From Saccharothrix obliqua (lineage in GTDB: Bacteria; Actinomycetota; Actinomycetes; Mycobacteriales; Pseudonocardiaceae): DNA of 64,000 bases. The stretch lies in NCBI RefSeq assembly GCF_019375475.1, contig NZ_JAHXGQ010000002.1:434001-498000 (forward strand). Direction: 5' to 3'. Shown here piece after piece: positions 1 to 14,122 of this stretch; position 1 is the first letter of the stretch; each line of letters opens with the position of its first letter. The notes under the pieces were generated by a model. That model made no database searches, was not told the origin of the DNA, and was given only the letters and a program-made list of their open reading frames with translations. Made by a program: the position numbers and the translations under genes.

Positions 1-883
1 CGACCGGTACCACGTGAACTTCATCTACGTGGACGACGGCAGCAAGGACGACTCGCTGACCCGCCTCCGGGCGCTGGCCGACGTGGACGACCGGGTCACC
101 GTGGTCGAGCTGGCCCGCAACTTCGGCCACCAGATGGCGGTCACGGCCGGTCTCGACCTGGCCGACGCCGACGCCGTGGTCATCATGGACAGCGACCTCC
201 AGGACCCGCCGCGGGTCAGCCTGGAGCTGGTGGCCAAGTGGGAGCAGGGCTACGAGGTGGTGTACGCCCAGCGGCGCTCCCGGCAGGACACCGCGTTCAA
301 GAAGTTCACCGCGAGCGCGTTCTACTGGCTGCTGCGCAAGGTGGCGTCCATCGACATCCCGCGCAACACCGGCGACTTCCGGCTGATCGACCGCAAGGTC
401 GTGGACGAGCTGCGCAAGTTCCGCGAGCGCGACCGCTTCCTGCGCGGCCTGGTCAGCTACATCGGGTTCCGGCAGACCGGCGTCCTGTTCGACCGCGACG
501 AGCGGCACTCGGGCGTCACCGGCTACCCGCTGAGCAAGATGGTGCGGTTCGCCGCGGACGGCATCCTCGGCTTCTCCGTCGCGCCGCTGCGGCTGATCAG
601 CCGCATGGGCTACTTCATCTCGTTCCTGAGCTTCCTCGGCATCCTGTACGTGGCCGGGGTGAAGCTGTTCGCGCCGGAGACGGCCGTGCCGGGCTGGGCG
701 TTCATCACCATCGGCATGTTCTTCCTGGGCGGCATCCAGATCACCATGCTCGGCGTGCTCGGCAGCTACATCGGCCGCACCTACGCGCAGGTGCAGGGCA
801 GACCGCTCTACAGCGTCGCTTCCGTGTGGACCGCGGCGAAACCACCCGCGCCCGCCGTGAGCGCGGAAAGCCTCGTGCCGTGA
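1..883 (+). CDS. Polyprenyl-phosphate glycosyltransferase, GT2 family, GtrB/ArnC type (5' end cut off)
   Basis: This enzyme should load a sugar from a nucleotide donor onto polyprenyl phosphate at the inner face of the membrane. The open frame runs from base 2 with no start, so the N-terminus lies left of the window; the first in-frame GTG (14) is internal. The GT2 signatures VDDGSKDDS and the metal-binding DSDLQDPP are visible. Two hydrophobic segments near the C-terminus (about bases 600-800) match the two-helix anchor of GtrB/DPM1-like enzymes. The stop overlaps the GTG start of the GtrA gene, so the two are translationally coupled. The family is clear; the sugar cannot be told from sequence. 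Confidence 0.9.
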   Translation, partial: DRYHVNFIYVDDGSKDDSLTRLRALADVDDRVTVVELARNFGHQMAVTAGLDLADADAVVIMDSDLQDPPRVSLELVAKWEQGYEVVYAQRRSRQDTAFKKFTASAFYWLLRKVASIDIPRNTGDFRLIDRKVVDELRKFRERDRFLRGLVSYIGFRQTGVLFDRDERHSGVTGYPLSKMVRFAADGILGFSVAPLRLISRMGYFISFLSFLGILYVAGVKLFAPETAVPGWAFITIGMFFLGGIQITMLGVLGSYIGRTYAQVQGRPLYSVASVWTAAKPPAPAVSAESLVP

Positions 884-1290
884 CGCCGGGACTCGCGACC
901 AAGCTCCGCTTCGGACTGGTGGGCGTGGCCAACACGCTGGTCGACCTCGCCCTGTACGCGGTGCTGTCGCTGGCGGGCGTGCCGCTCTTCCCGGCCAACC
1001 TGGTGTCCACGACGGCGGGCATGGCGTGCAGCTTCACGCTGAACCGCGGCTTCACGTTCCGCGCCCGCGCCGGTGACGTGCGCGCGCAGGCGGTGTTGTT
1101 CTTCGCGGTCACCGCGTTCGGCCTGTGGCTCGTGCACCCGGTCGTGATCGCCCTGACGGCCGACCTGTTCACCGGCGCACACCCGGTGGTCGCGACCACC
1201 GGCCCCAAGATCTGCGCGCTGGTCTTCGGCCTGGCGTGGAACTACCTCCTCTACAGCAAGGTCGTCTTCAGACCGAAGGAAGCCGCCTGA
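880..1290 (+). CDS. GtrA family membrane protein, putative lipid-linked sugar flippase
   Basis: This is a 136-residue protein with four hydrophobic segments, the size and layout of GtrA. GtrA proteins are thought to move polyprenyl-linked monosaccharides across the cytoplasmic membrane, or to help the cognate transferases. The conserved early FGLVGVANTLVDL and the basic loop with LNRGFTF are family hallmarks. The GTG start at 880 overlaps the GtrB-like stop by 4 bases (GTGA), and its own stop overlaps the next gene (ATGA). A longer open frame reaching back to 238 only shadows the upstream gene. Confidence 0.88.
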   Translation: MTPGLATKLRFGLVGVANTLVDLALYAVLSLAGVPLFPANLVSTTAGMACSFTLNRGFTFRARAGDVRAQAVLFFAVTAFGLWLVHPVVIALTADLFTGAHPVVATTGPKICALVFGLAWNYLLYSKVVFRPKEAA

Positions 1291-2540
1291 TGACGGACTT
1301 GATCACGCCCGCGCCGACCGCGGCGGAAGCGCGCCGGCCCGCGACGCGGTGGCACGCCCTGGCTGCCTCGGACTGGGCGCGGACCCTCGCGCTGGTGCTC
1401 GCCTGGCACGCGGTGCTGACCGCGGTCGCCGTGTTGTTCCAGGGTTCCCTGCCGATCGGCGAGGGCTACCCGGTGCGGGTGCTCGGCCCGGACGCCACGC
1501 TGCTGTCCCACACCTACCGGTGGGACGCCGAGAACTTCCACCAGATCGCCAACGGCGGCTACGCGAACCCGGCGACGCCGTGGGTGCACGCGTTCTACCC
1601 GTTCTTCCCGTTCTGCGTGTGGCTGGTGGAGACGGTCACGTTCGGCGCGCTCGGCTTCCTCGCCGCGGGCATGGTGGTCAACCTGGTGGCGACGTGGCTC
1701 GCGGCCACCGCGCTGCTGCGGATCGCCCGGCACTTCACGGCGGGCGAGCGTGCCGCGTGGCTGACCGTGGCGGCGTTCCTCACCGCGCCGACCGCGTTCT
1801 TCCTGCACGCGTTCTACAGCGAAGCGGTGTTCTGCGCGCTCGGGTTCTGGGCGTTCCTGTTCGCGCTGCGCAGGCAGTGGGTGTGGATGGGCCTGTGCCT
1901 GATCCCGCTGACCGCCACCCGGATCACGGCCGTGCTGTTCGTCGGCCTGTGCTTCCTGGAGTTCTGGCGGTCCCGGGACTGGCGGTGGCGCGGCCTGCTG
2001 TCCTGGCACCTGCTGTGGTTCCCGGCCGCGGGGCTGGGCGTGGTGGCGTACGCGGTGGTGCTGAAGGTCGTCACCGGTGACCCGCTCGCCATGTTCCACG
2101 CCTACGAGACCGTCTCGACGTGGGGCTACCACGTCGCGGACCCGAACATCCCCGGCACGGTGCTGCGCGAGCTGACCGAGTCGTGGCGCGCGGTCGCGAG
2201 CGGGCGGCCGACCAACTGGCAGCTCCTCAGCCACCTGCTGCCGATGGTGGGCCTGGTCGTGCTGGTCGCCTCCTCGGTGTACGCGTTCGTGGCGCTGCGC
2301 AAGGACGGCATCCCGCTGGCGGCGTTCGGCCTGGCCTCGTTCGTGATGTTCACGCTGAACAGCAACGTGGTCTCGGTGCACCGCTACCTGCTGCCGTGCC
2401 TGGTGATCTACGTCGCCATGGTGCTGGCCGCCCAGCGCCGCCGCGTGCTGCGCCCGGTGCTGCACGGCTGGATGTACGCCACGACCATGGTGCAGGCCGC
2501 GGTGTTCCTGCTGTTCGTCTCCGGCAACTGGGCGGGTTGA
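1290..2540 (+). CDS. Polytopic GT-C glycosyltransferase, PIG-V-like
   Basis: This 416-residue protein has about ten hydrophobic segments. A polar loop after the first helix carries YRWDAENFHQIANGGY, which resembles the luminal acidic loop of PIG-V-type GT-C mannosyltransferases that use polyprenyl-linked donors. The segment FFLHAFYSEAVFCALGF also fits that family. With GtrB-like and GtrA-like proteins directly upstream and coupled by an ATGA overlap, the simplest reading is a three-step module: load a sugar on the lipid, flip it, and transfer it outside the cell. The acceptor (wall polymer, lipoglycan or protein) is unknown. No SD sequence is needed because the start lies in the stop of the previous gene. 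Confidence 0.78.
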   Translation: MTDLITPAPTAAEARRPATRWHALAASDWARTLALVLAWHAVLTAVAVLFQGSLPIGEGYPVRVLGPDATLLSHTYRWDAENFHQIANGGYANPATPWVHAFYPFFPFCVWLVETVTFGALGFLAAGMVVNLVATWLAATALLRIARHFTAGERAAWLTVAAFLTAPTAFFLHAFYSEAVFCALGFWAFLFALRRQWVWMGLCLIPLTATRITAVLFVGLCFLEFWRSRDWRWRGLLSWHLLWFPAAGLGVVAYAVVLKVVTGDPLAMFHAYETVSTWGYHVADPNIPGTVLRELTESWRAVASGRPTNWQLLSHLLPMVGLVVLVASSVYAFVALRKDGIPLAAFGLASFVMFTLNSNVVSVHRYLLPCLVIYVAMVLAAQRRRVLRPVLHGWMYATTMVQAAVFLLFVSGNWAG

Positions 2541-2568
2541 CCGCGTCGAAAGCTCCCGTCGACCCGCC
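2531..2568 (+). terminator. Hairpin at the end of the GT2-GtrA-GT-C operon
   Basis: An 11-base stem pairs GGCGGGTTGAC (2531-2541) with GTCGACCCGCC (2558-2568) around a 16-base loop, with one G-U wobble. It covers the stop codon of the GT-C gene. No U tract follows, which is common for actinobacterial terminators. Confidence 0.45.
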
Positions 2569-2617
2569 ACGTGCGGGATGATCCGGATCGCAGCGGGTGC
2601 GGCGAGGGGGATGTTCG

Positions 2618-4231
2618 ATGGCGCGGGTGGTCGGCGACCGGTACGAGCTGGTGGCACCGCTGGACTCCGGCGGCATGGGCCGGGTGTGGCGGGCGCGTGA
2701 CCTGGTGCTCGACGTCGACGTGGCGGTCAAGGAGGTCTGGCTGTCCCCCGGCGTGACGGGCGACGAGCGCGCGCGGCGGCTGGCGCGGGCCAAGCGGGAG
2801 GCGCGGCACGCCGCGGTGCTGCGCGACCACCGCAACGTCGTGGCGGTGCACGACGTGGTGGTCGAGGACGACGTGCCGTGGATCGTGATGCGGCTGGTGC
2901 CGGGCGAATCGCTGGACAAGCGGCTCGCGCGGGGACCGCTGACCGCGGTCGAGGCACGCCGGCTCGCGGGCGACCTGCTGGACGCGCTGGAGGCCGCACA
3001 CGCCGCCGGGATCGTGCACCGCGACGTCAAGCCCGCCAACGTGCTGCTGTCCACCGGCGGCGACGCCCTGCTCACCGATTTCGGCATCGCCGTGCGGGAC
3101 ACCGACACCACCATGACCGCCGCCGGCGCGTTGATCGGCTCCGTCGAGTACATGGCGCCGGAACGGCTCAACGGCGAGGACGGCTTACCGGAGAGCGACC
3201 TGTACTCGCTCGGCGTCACCCTGTTCCACGCCGTGGAGGGGATCTCCCCGTTCCACCGCGACACGCCCACCGCTACGATCACCGCCGTCCTGCTGGCCAA
3301 GCCGCCGCGGCCGGTCCGCGCGGGTCGGCTGGCCACCCTGATCGGCCGCCTGATGGAACGCGACCCGGCGGCACGCCCCACGATCGCCGAAGCGCGGGCG
3401 ATGCTCGCCACACCGCTGAAGGCCACCCGCGTGATCAGGAGGCCGCCGGCCGCACCACGACGACGACCCGCACCCGCCAAGCGCACGTGGCCGAAGGCCG
3501 TGGCGTGGACGGCGGTCATGCTGATCGTGCTGCTGTTGTTCACGTTCCGGGACCAGTTGTCCTCCACCGCGTCGCGACTCGACGCGACCGGCGCCACGAC
3601 GACCACGACAGCGGTGCCGACGACCGACGAACCGGCGACCCGCACGACCACCCCGCCGGCCACCCCGACCACGGTCACCACCGACGGCTTCGGACCGTCC
3701 GACCTGGACGACGCGTCCACCGACGACACCCCGGTGACGGCGGACGCGTTGCTGCCCGAGACGTTCACCGACGCCGAAGGCGTGGTGTACGAGCGGAAAG
3801 CGGGCGGCACGCGGGCGTGCGTCACCGACTACCTGGGCCCGAAGGTGCGTGCCCTGCTGACGCGGTCGGGCTGCGCGCAAGCCGTCACCGGGACGTTCGT
3901 GGACCGGTCGGGGCAGGTCCTGGTGATGGTGTGGGTGGTGCCGATGAAGGACGACACCACCGCGAGAACCGCTTACAGCTCCTACGAAGCCGACACGTGG
4001 GGCATCATCTGCCCGCCCGACGGTCCCGGCGGGTCGGTGTGCGCACGGGGCGCCAACACCACCGACGCGGTGAAGAGCAGCTTCACCCGCCGCACGCACC
4101 GGTACCTGGTCCACGCCACCGCGCTCCGCATCGACCTCACCACCGACCGCGGCGCCGAACCGCGGCTCGACGCCGCCGCCGAGCAGGCCGTCGACGTCGC
4201 CGGACCGGTCAACCACCCCGGAAACCGCTGA
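2618..4231 (+). CDS. Membrane Ser/Thr protein kinase with extracellular sensor domain
   Basis: This is a 537-residue Hanks-type kinase. The ATG at 2618 is chosen over the upstream in-frame GTG (2597) because GAGGGGG sits 7 bases before it and the kinase fold begins at once. Visible motifs are a glycine-rich loop (residues 17-21), VAVK with Lys38, HRDVKPAN with Asp136, DFG at 154-156 and an APE motif (APER). A basic Pro-rich juxtamembrane stretch precedes one membrane helix (VMLIVLLLFTF, about residue 308). A Thr-rich stalk and an extracellular domain of about 180 residues with several Cys follow. All catalytic residues are intact. The ligand is unknown. Confidence 0.92.
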   Translation: MARVVGDRYELVAPLDSGGMGRVWRARDLVLDVDVAVKEVWLSPGVTGDERARRLARAKREARHAAVLRDHRNVVAVHDVVVEDDVPWIVMRLVPGESLDKRLARGPLTAVEARRLAGDLLDALEAAHAAGIVHRDVKPANVLLSTGGDALLTDFGIAVRDTDTTMTAAGALIGSVEYMAPERLNGEDGLPESDLYSLGVTLFHAVEGISPFHRDTPTATITAVLLAKPPRPVRAGRLATLIGRLMERDPAARPTIAEARAMLATPLKATRVIRRPPAAPRRRPAPAKRTWPKAVAWTAVMLIVLLLFTFRDQLSSTASRLDATGATTTTTAVPTTDEPATRTTTPPATPTTVTTDGFGPSDLDDASTDDTPVTADALLPETFTDAEGVVYERKAGGTRACVTDYLGPKVRALLTRSGCAQAVTGTFVDRSGQVLVMVWVVPMKDDTTARTAYSSYEADTWGIICPPDGPGGSVCARGANTTDAVKSSFTRRTHRYLVHATALRIDLTTDRGAEPRLDAAAEQAVDVAGPVNHPGNR

Positions 4232-4271
4232 CCGTCCACGGAGGACGCACCGCGCGGGGGATGATGGGATC

Positions 4272-5120
4272 ATGAAGCCGACCTTCGTGTTCGTGCCCGG
4301 TTCGAGCAGCAACTCGTTCAGCTGGGCCCCTTTGCAACGGGAACTCGCCCTGCTGGGACAACGCTCGCTGGCCGTCGACCTGCCGGGGCACGGCTTCGCC
4401 GGCGGGTACACCACCGCCTACCAGTCGCCCCAGGACGCCACCGCGCTGGCCACCACGCCGTCCGCGCTCGCCGGCGGCACCCTGGCCGAGGCCGTCTCCC
4501 ACGTGCTCGACGTCGTCCGCCGGGCACGCGAGCACGGGCCGGTGGTGCTGGTCGGCCACAGCCGCGGCGGGCTCGCGGTCACCGCCGCCGGCAACGCCGA
4601 GCCGGACCTGCTGGACCGGGTGGTGTACGTCGCGGCGTGGTGCCCGGTGGACGTGTCCGTCGACGAGTACATGCGGTCGCCGGAGAACTCGACCAGCGTG
4701 CTGCTCACCCACCTCGGCAACGCGCTGGTCGCCGACCCGGCGGAGATCGGGGCGCTGCGGATCAACTGGCGCACGGCCGACCCGGAACTGTTGGCGGCGT
4801 TGAAGACCGCGTTGCTCGCGGACGGCACGGACGAGGAGTTCCTGGGCGTGCTGAGCACCATGCAGCCGGACGAGATCCTGGACGCGGGCGGCGACGCCGA
4901 CCGCGCGCGTGTCGACACGTGGGGCCGCATCCGGCGCACCTACGTCCGGCTCACCCGCGACGAATCGCTGCCGCTCGCGCTCCAGGACCGCTTCATCCGC
5001 GAGGCGGACGCGCTGACCCCGGACAACCCGTTCGACGTGCGGTCGCTGGAGAGCAGCCACGTCGGCTTCCTGGTCCGGCCGCGGGCCGCGGCGGAACTGC
5101 TCGCCGGTCTCGCCGGCTGA
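4272..5120 (+). CDS. Alpha/beta hydrolase, esterase type
   Basis: This 282-residue cytoplasmic hydrolase has the nucleophile elbow GHSRGG and an oxyanion-type loop near the start (FVPGSSSNSFSW). The probable catalytic His is in ESSHVGFL close to the C-terminus. The overall pattern is that of the AB_hydrolase_6 group, which includes plant methylesterase-like and bacterial small-ester hydrolases; the substrate cannot be told. The ATG at 4272 starts 40 bases after the kinase gene. It converges with the CU044_5270 gene across two strong hairpins. Confidence 0.85.
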   Translation: MKPTFVFVPGSSSNSFSWAPLQRELALLGQRSLAVDLPGHGFAGGYTTAYQSPQDATALATTPSALAGGTLAEAVSHVLDVVRRAREHGPVVLVGHSRGGLAVTAAGNAEPDLLDRVVYVAAWCPVDVSVDEYMRSPENSTSVLLTHLGNALVADPAEIGALRINWRTADPELLAALKTALLADGTDEEFLGVLSTMQPDEILDAGGDADRARVDTWGRIRRTYVRLTRDESLPLALQDRFIREADALTPDNPFDVRSLESSHVGFLVRPRAAAELLAGLAG

Positions 5121-5125
5121 TGGTC

Positions 5126-5199
5126 GGGTGCGGTCCACGCGCCCCGAGCACGTGGACCGCACCCCCGGTGCGGTCGGCCGGTCCCGATCCGGCCGACCG
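5126..5199. terminator. Two consecutive hairpins between convergent genes
   Basis: The first hairpin is a perfect 14-bp stem, GGGTGCGGTCCACG (5126-5139) with CGTGGACCGCACCC (5151-5164). The second is a perfect 11-bp stem, CGGTCGGCCGG (5171-5181) with CCGGCCGACCG (5189-5199). They fill the gap between a plus-strand and a minus-strand gene end, so a bidirectional terminator is likely. Neither has a U run. Confidence 0.65.
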
Positions 5200-5203
5200 G
5201 TGG

Positions 5204-6208
5204 TCACGCCGGCGCGTCGCCCAGGCGGTCCACGACGGCCGTCGTGGCGGAGCTGGACTGACGCACCGTGCCCCGGGGCAACCGGCCACCGTCCTCGGCC
5301 ACCACTTCGCGCCCGCCGATGAAGTCACCGTTCGACGGGTCGACGATGACCTCCACGAAGTCCTCCCGCCAACGCACGCCGAGCGCGGTGCCGGCGCGGC
5401 CGTCCAGGTTCGCCCGCTCCTCGGTGACCCGCAGGTCCGGGATCAACGCGAGCGCCCGGTACAGGCGTGCGCGCACCGCGGCGGGCAGCCGACCGGACAT
5501 CAGGGCGTCCCGGGCGGTCATCAGCACACCGCCGGGCCCGTCGCCGCGGTCGCTCGCCAGCAGGTCGTAGAGGGCCCGCGGGTCCTCGGGCAGCGACGCC
5601 AGGAAAGCGGGTGTCGGGTTGCCCCAGTCGCCGTGCGCGCACCGGTCCGGCTGGTCCGCGGCGAAGTAGGCGAAGTTGCCGCACGGCGCGCGGAACTCGC
5701 CCTCGCGGTTCGACGGGCCGCCCGGCGTGCCCGTGCCCTCGTGACCCGGCAGCCACGTCGCGGGCCCCTCCACCACCTGCCGCTCCAGCCACTCACCGTC
5801 GAGGGCGGCCGGGATCCACTTCTCGTTGCGCAACGCCTGCTCGTACGCGGCGGTGCCGGCCACGTCGACCAGCGTGATGCCCTCGTACCGGCTGCGGACG
5901 TAGCGGTACTGGTCGGGCCGCATGGGTTGGTCGGTGACCGACGTCGCGAGGTCGGCCGCGCGGATCAGGGACGCGGCGGCGGCCGTGTCCGCCTGCTCGA
6001 CGCCCTGCACCAGCACACCGCCGACGGCGACCGCGACCGCCGCGGCGGCGACGGCCACCCACCGGCGGCGCTTGCGGGTCGCCGGCCCGCCCGCCAACGC
6101 GGCGGCCAGTTCCGCCCGGCCCTCCGCGAGCCGCGCGGCGGTGGGTTCCGCCTCGTCCGCGGCGACGCGGTCCAGGGTCCGGTCCAGCAGCAGGTCCAGG
6201 TCACGCAT
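5204..6208 (-). CDS. CU044_5270 family membrane protein, probable anti-sigma factor
   Basis: This 334-residue protein has a cytoplasmic N-terminal region of about 50 residues (MRDLDLLLDRTLDRVAADEA), one membrane helix after a basic patch (RKRRRW) and a large extracytoplasmic domain. That is the plan of the CU044_5270 family, which is usually encoded beside ECF-like sigma factors. Its ATG overlaps the end of the sigma gene by 8 bases, so the pair is cotranslated. By analogy with other sigma/anti-sigma pairs, the N-terminal region would hold the sigma factor until an outside signal arrives. The inhibitory role is inference. Confidence 0.8.
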   Translation of the reverse strand: MRDLDLLLDRTLDRVAADEAEPTAARLAEGRAELAAALAGGPATRKRRRWVAVAAAAVAVAVGGVLVQGVEQADTAAAASLIRAADLATSVTDQPMRPDQYRYVRSRYEGITLVDVAGTAAYEQALRNEKWIPAALDGEWLERQVVEGPATWLPGHEGTGTPGGPSNREGEFRAPCGNFAYFAADQPDRCAHGDWGNPTPAFLASLPEDPRALYDLLASDRGDGPGGVLMTARDALMSGRLPAAVRARLYRALALIPDLRVTEERANLDGRAGTALGVRWREDFVEVIVDPSNGDFIGGREVVAEDGGRLPRGTVRQSSSATTAVVDRLGDAPA

Positions 6209-6767
6209 GGTCGTCCCCCGTGTCGGTGAGGTGGTCGGCGAGCCGGGTGCGCAGGCGGGCCCGTGCGCGGTGCAGCCGCGTGCGGACGGTGGCGACCGGC
6301 ACGTCCAGCGCCACCGCGATCTCGCCGGGCGAGAGCTGCGCCCAGGCGGTCAGCAGCAGCACGTCCCGCTCCTCGCCGCGCAGGTCGGTCAGCCAGCGGG
6401 TGAGCGGGCCGGCGAGGGCGTCGGCGTCCGCCGCGCCGGTGGCCCGGTCGCCGACGTCGGCCACGTCCGTGCGGCTCGCGTGCTCACGGCTCCACGCACG
6501 CAGCTTCCGCTCCTCCGACCGCACGTGGCGGCGCAGCAGGTTGGTCGCCACGCCGTACAGCCAGGCCCGCAGGGTGTCCGCTTCGAACACCTGGCCGGCG
6601 CGCTGCTCCCAGAGCGCCAGGAACGCCTCGGACACCACGTCCTGCGCGGTGTCGGCGCCCACCCGGCGCGCCACGTACCGGTGCAGTCGCGCCGCTGTCG
6701 ACTCGTAGAGGGTCAACAGCGACTGCTCGTCCAGCACCACCCGGGCGGGTGGTCGTGTGGGCGCCAT
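6201..6767 (-). CDS. RNA polymerase sigma factor, ECF/SigE-like
   Basis: This is a sigma-70 family factor of 188 residues from the ATG at 6767. A GTG at 6842 would add 25 low-complexity residues and is less likely; no strong SD sequence supports either. Region 2 is seen in LHRYVARRVGADTAQDVVSE and DTLRAWLYGVATNLLRRH. Region 4 includes LSPGEIAVALDVPVATVRTR, a standard helix-turn-helix. No long C-terminal extension is present. It lies upstream of and overlaps the CU044_5270 gene, which is likely its regulator. Targets are not visible in the window. Confidence 0.88.
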   Translation of the reverse strand: MAPTRPPARVVLDEQSLLTLYESTAARLHRYVARRVGADTAQDVVSEAFLALWEQRAGQVFEADTLRAWLYGVATNLLRRHVRSEERKLRAWSREHASRTDVADVGDRATGAADADALAGPLTRWLTDLRGEERDVLLLTAWAQLSPGEIAVALDVPVATVRTRLHRARARLRTRLADHLTDTGDDHA

Positions 6768-6856
6768 CGGCGCTACGTCGCTTCGCACACCGGTACCTGC
6801 CCCCGGACGCGGTTCGCGTTCCCGGCCTGTGGTCACCGGCACACCCCGTGACGACG

Positions 6857-6888
6857 ACCGGGCCGGTCGCGTGCGCGGCCGGCCCGGT
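6857..6888 (-). terminator. Hairpin downstream of argG
   Basis: A perfect 10-bp stem, ACCGGGCCGG (6857-6866) with CCGGCCCGGT (6879-6888), lies 16 bases past the argG stop. It can end argG transcription before the divergent-facing sigma region. Confidence 0.55.
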
Positions 6889-6903
6889 GCGTGAGGGGGG
6901 ATG

Positions 6904-12248
<5,345 letters not shown>

Positions 12249-12266
12249 GCCGTCCGAAGTGGACGC

Positions 12267-12698
12267 TCAGTCGAGCTTCGCCCCGTACACGCGCTCCACG
12301 GCCAGCACCAGCAGCACCCGCCGGTCGGCCACCATCACGGACCGGTACTCGTCCCAGTCGGGGTGCTCGCCCGCGGCCCGGCGGTAGTAGTCCACCAGGG
12401 CCTCCACCTCCGGGCCGTGCGGGTCCGCGCCCGGCCCGGTGACCGTCACGACGCCTTCGGCGGTGGCCCACGAACGGCCGTCCGCGCTGGTCACCTCCAG
12501 CGCGGCGCGCGCGTCCCGGCGCAGGTTCGCGACCTTGGCCGTGCCCACGCGGGCGGAGACCAGCACGACCTCGGCTTCGCGGTCGTAGTGCGGCGTGACC
12601 GGGGAGAGCTGGGGGCGGCCGTCGGACTTGAGGGTGGCGAGGACGCCGAGCTTGCTCTCGGCGAGGAGTGCACGCGGGTCGAACTGCGCAGCGGTCAT
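12267..12698 (-). CDS. PPOX-class flavin/F420-dependent protein
   Basis: This 143-residue protein has the split-barrel pattern of the pyridoxamine 5'-phosphate oxidase superfamily. LGVLATLKSDGRPQLSPVTP opens the barrel, followed by SARVGTAKVANLRRDARAAL, which in F420-binding members contacts the phosphate. Such proteins in actinomycetes commonly use F420 or heme/flavin in redox reactions of unknown substrates. The ATG at 12698 is chosen since the family begins about 12 residues before LGVLAT; upstream in-frame sequence is non-conserved. It converges with the DUF4132 gene. Confidence 0.82.
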   Translation of the reverse strand: MTAAQFDPRALLAESKLGVLATLKSDGRPQLSPVTPHYDREAEVVLVSARVGTAKVANLRRDARAALEVTSADGRSWATAEGVVTVTGPGADPHGPEVEALVDYYRRAAGEHPDWDEYRSVMVADRRVLLVLAVERVYGAKLD

Positions 12699-12732
12699 GC
12701 CGCCATCATGGCCCCTCCCCCCGGTGCGCGGG

Positions 12733-14052
12733 TCAAGGCGTCGTCGGCGCGTCGCGCCGGATGTCGTGGAGATCGCGGGACCGCGTCTCGCCCGCCCACA
12801 GGAACGCGACCACCGTGCACGCGAGCGTGGCGCACAGCAGCAACGCGACCGGCAGCGTCGACGGGAAGCGTTGCAGCAACGCCACACCGGCGATCGGGGC
12901 GAGCGAACCGCCGACGACGGTCGCCGCCTGGTAGCCGAGGGACGCCCCGGTGTACCGCACGCGGCTCGGGAACAGCTCCGCGAAGAACGCGGCCTGCGAG
13001 CCGGTCAGCAGGCCGTGCAGCGCCAACCCGACCACGACCACGGTGGTGACCACCGGGAACCGACCGCCGTCCACCAGCGGCAGCCCGACCAGCGACCACA
13101 CCGCGATCACCACCGCCAGCACGAGGCTGCACGGCCGCCGCCCGAACCGGTCCGACAGCAACCCGCCCACCGGGATCGCCACCACCTGGAAGACCGACGC
13201 GATCGTGGCGGACGCCAGCACCTCCTCCCGGGGCATGTGCACGATCCGGCTCAGGTAGGACAGCAGGAAGATGCTGAACGTGTAGTAGGTCGCCTTCTCC
13301 CCGACGTTGGCCAGCGCGGCGATGAGCACCGACCGGCGGTGGTGGCGCAGCACCGTCGCGATCGGCGCGCGCCCCTCGTCGGTGGCGGACTCGCGCGCCG
13401 CGAGGAAGACCGGGGACTCCTCCACCGACCGACGCAACCACACGCCGATGACCACCAGCACCACGGACAGCAGGAACGGGATGCGCCAGCCCCACGCCAG
13501 GAACTGCTCGTCGGTGACGCGCAACCCCAGCAGGGCCAGCACCCCGGTGGCGATCATGTTGCCCAGCGGGCCGCCGGTCTGCGGCCAGCTGCTCCAGAAC
13601 CCGCGCCGGGCCGCCGAACCGTGCTCGGCGACCAGCAGCACCGCACCACCCCACTCGCCGCCCAGCGCGAGCCCCTGCACGAGGCGCAGCGACGTCAGCA
13701 GCACCGGGGCGGCGACGCCGATCGAGGCGTAGGACGGGACGAGTCCGATGGCGACCGTCGCGCCACCCATCAGCACCAGGCTGAGCGACAACGTCCGCCG
13801 CCGACCCACCCGGTCGCCCAGGTGGCCGAACAACACGCCGCCCAACGGGCGTGCGACGAAACCCACCGCGTAGGTCACCAGCGCCAACAGCACACCGGTG
13901 AGCGGGTCGCCGACGGGGAAGAACACCTTGTCGAACACCAGCGCCGCGGCCGTGCCGTACAGGAAGAAGTCGTAGAACTCGATCGTCGTGCCGGCCACGC
14001 CCGCGCCCAGTACCCGGGCGAACCCCTTGCGCCGCGGTGCTTCGCTGGACAT
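12733..14052 (-). CDS. MFS transporter, metabolite:H+ symporter (MHS) group
   Basis: This 439-residue carrier has twelve predicted helices. The start region GTTIEFYDFFLYGTAAALVF is diagnostic of the MHS group (ProP, KgtP, shikimate and citrate carriers). The loop 2-3 motif GHLGDRVGRRR and RLVQGLALGGEWGGAVLLVAEHG also fit. It should couple uptake of an organic acid or zwitterion to protons; the substrate is not clear from sequence. It lies 34 bases upstream of the PPOX gene on the same strand and may share a transcript with it. Confidence 0.87.
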   Translation of the reverse strand: MSSEAPRRKGFARVLGAGVAGTTIEFYDFFLYGTAAALVFDKVFFPVGDPLTGVLLALVTYAVGFVARPLGGVLFGHLGDRVGRRRTLSLSLVLMGGATVAIGLVPSYASIGVAAPVLLTSLRLVQGLALGGEWGGAVLLVAEHGSAARRGFWSSWPQTGGPLGNMIATGVLALLGLRVTDEQFLAWGWRIPFLLSVVLVVIGVWLRRSVEESPVFLAARESATDEGRAPIATVLRHHRRSVLIAALANVGEKATYYTFSIFLLSYLSRIVHMPREEVLASATIASVFQVVAIPVGGLLSDRFGRRPCSLVLAVVIAVWSLVGLPLVDGGRFPVVTTVVVVGLALHGLLTGSQAAFFAELFPSRVRYTGASLGYQAATVVGGSLAPIAGVALLQRFPSTLPVALLLCATLACTVVAFLWAGETRSRDLHDIRRDAPTTP

Positions 14053-14122
14053 CGCCCCTCCGTCGAAGGTCCGACAACGGAACGTAGAGCCCGCCGCGAC
14101 GGGCGGTCAACCCGCGGGCGCG

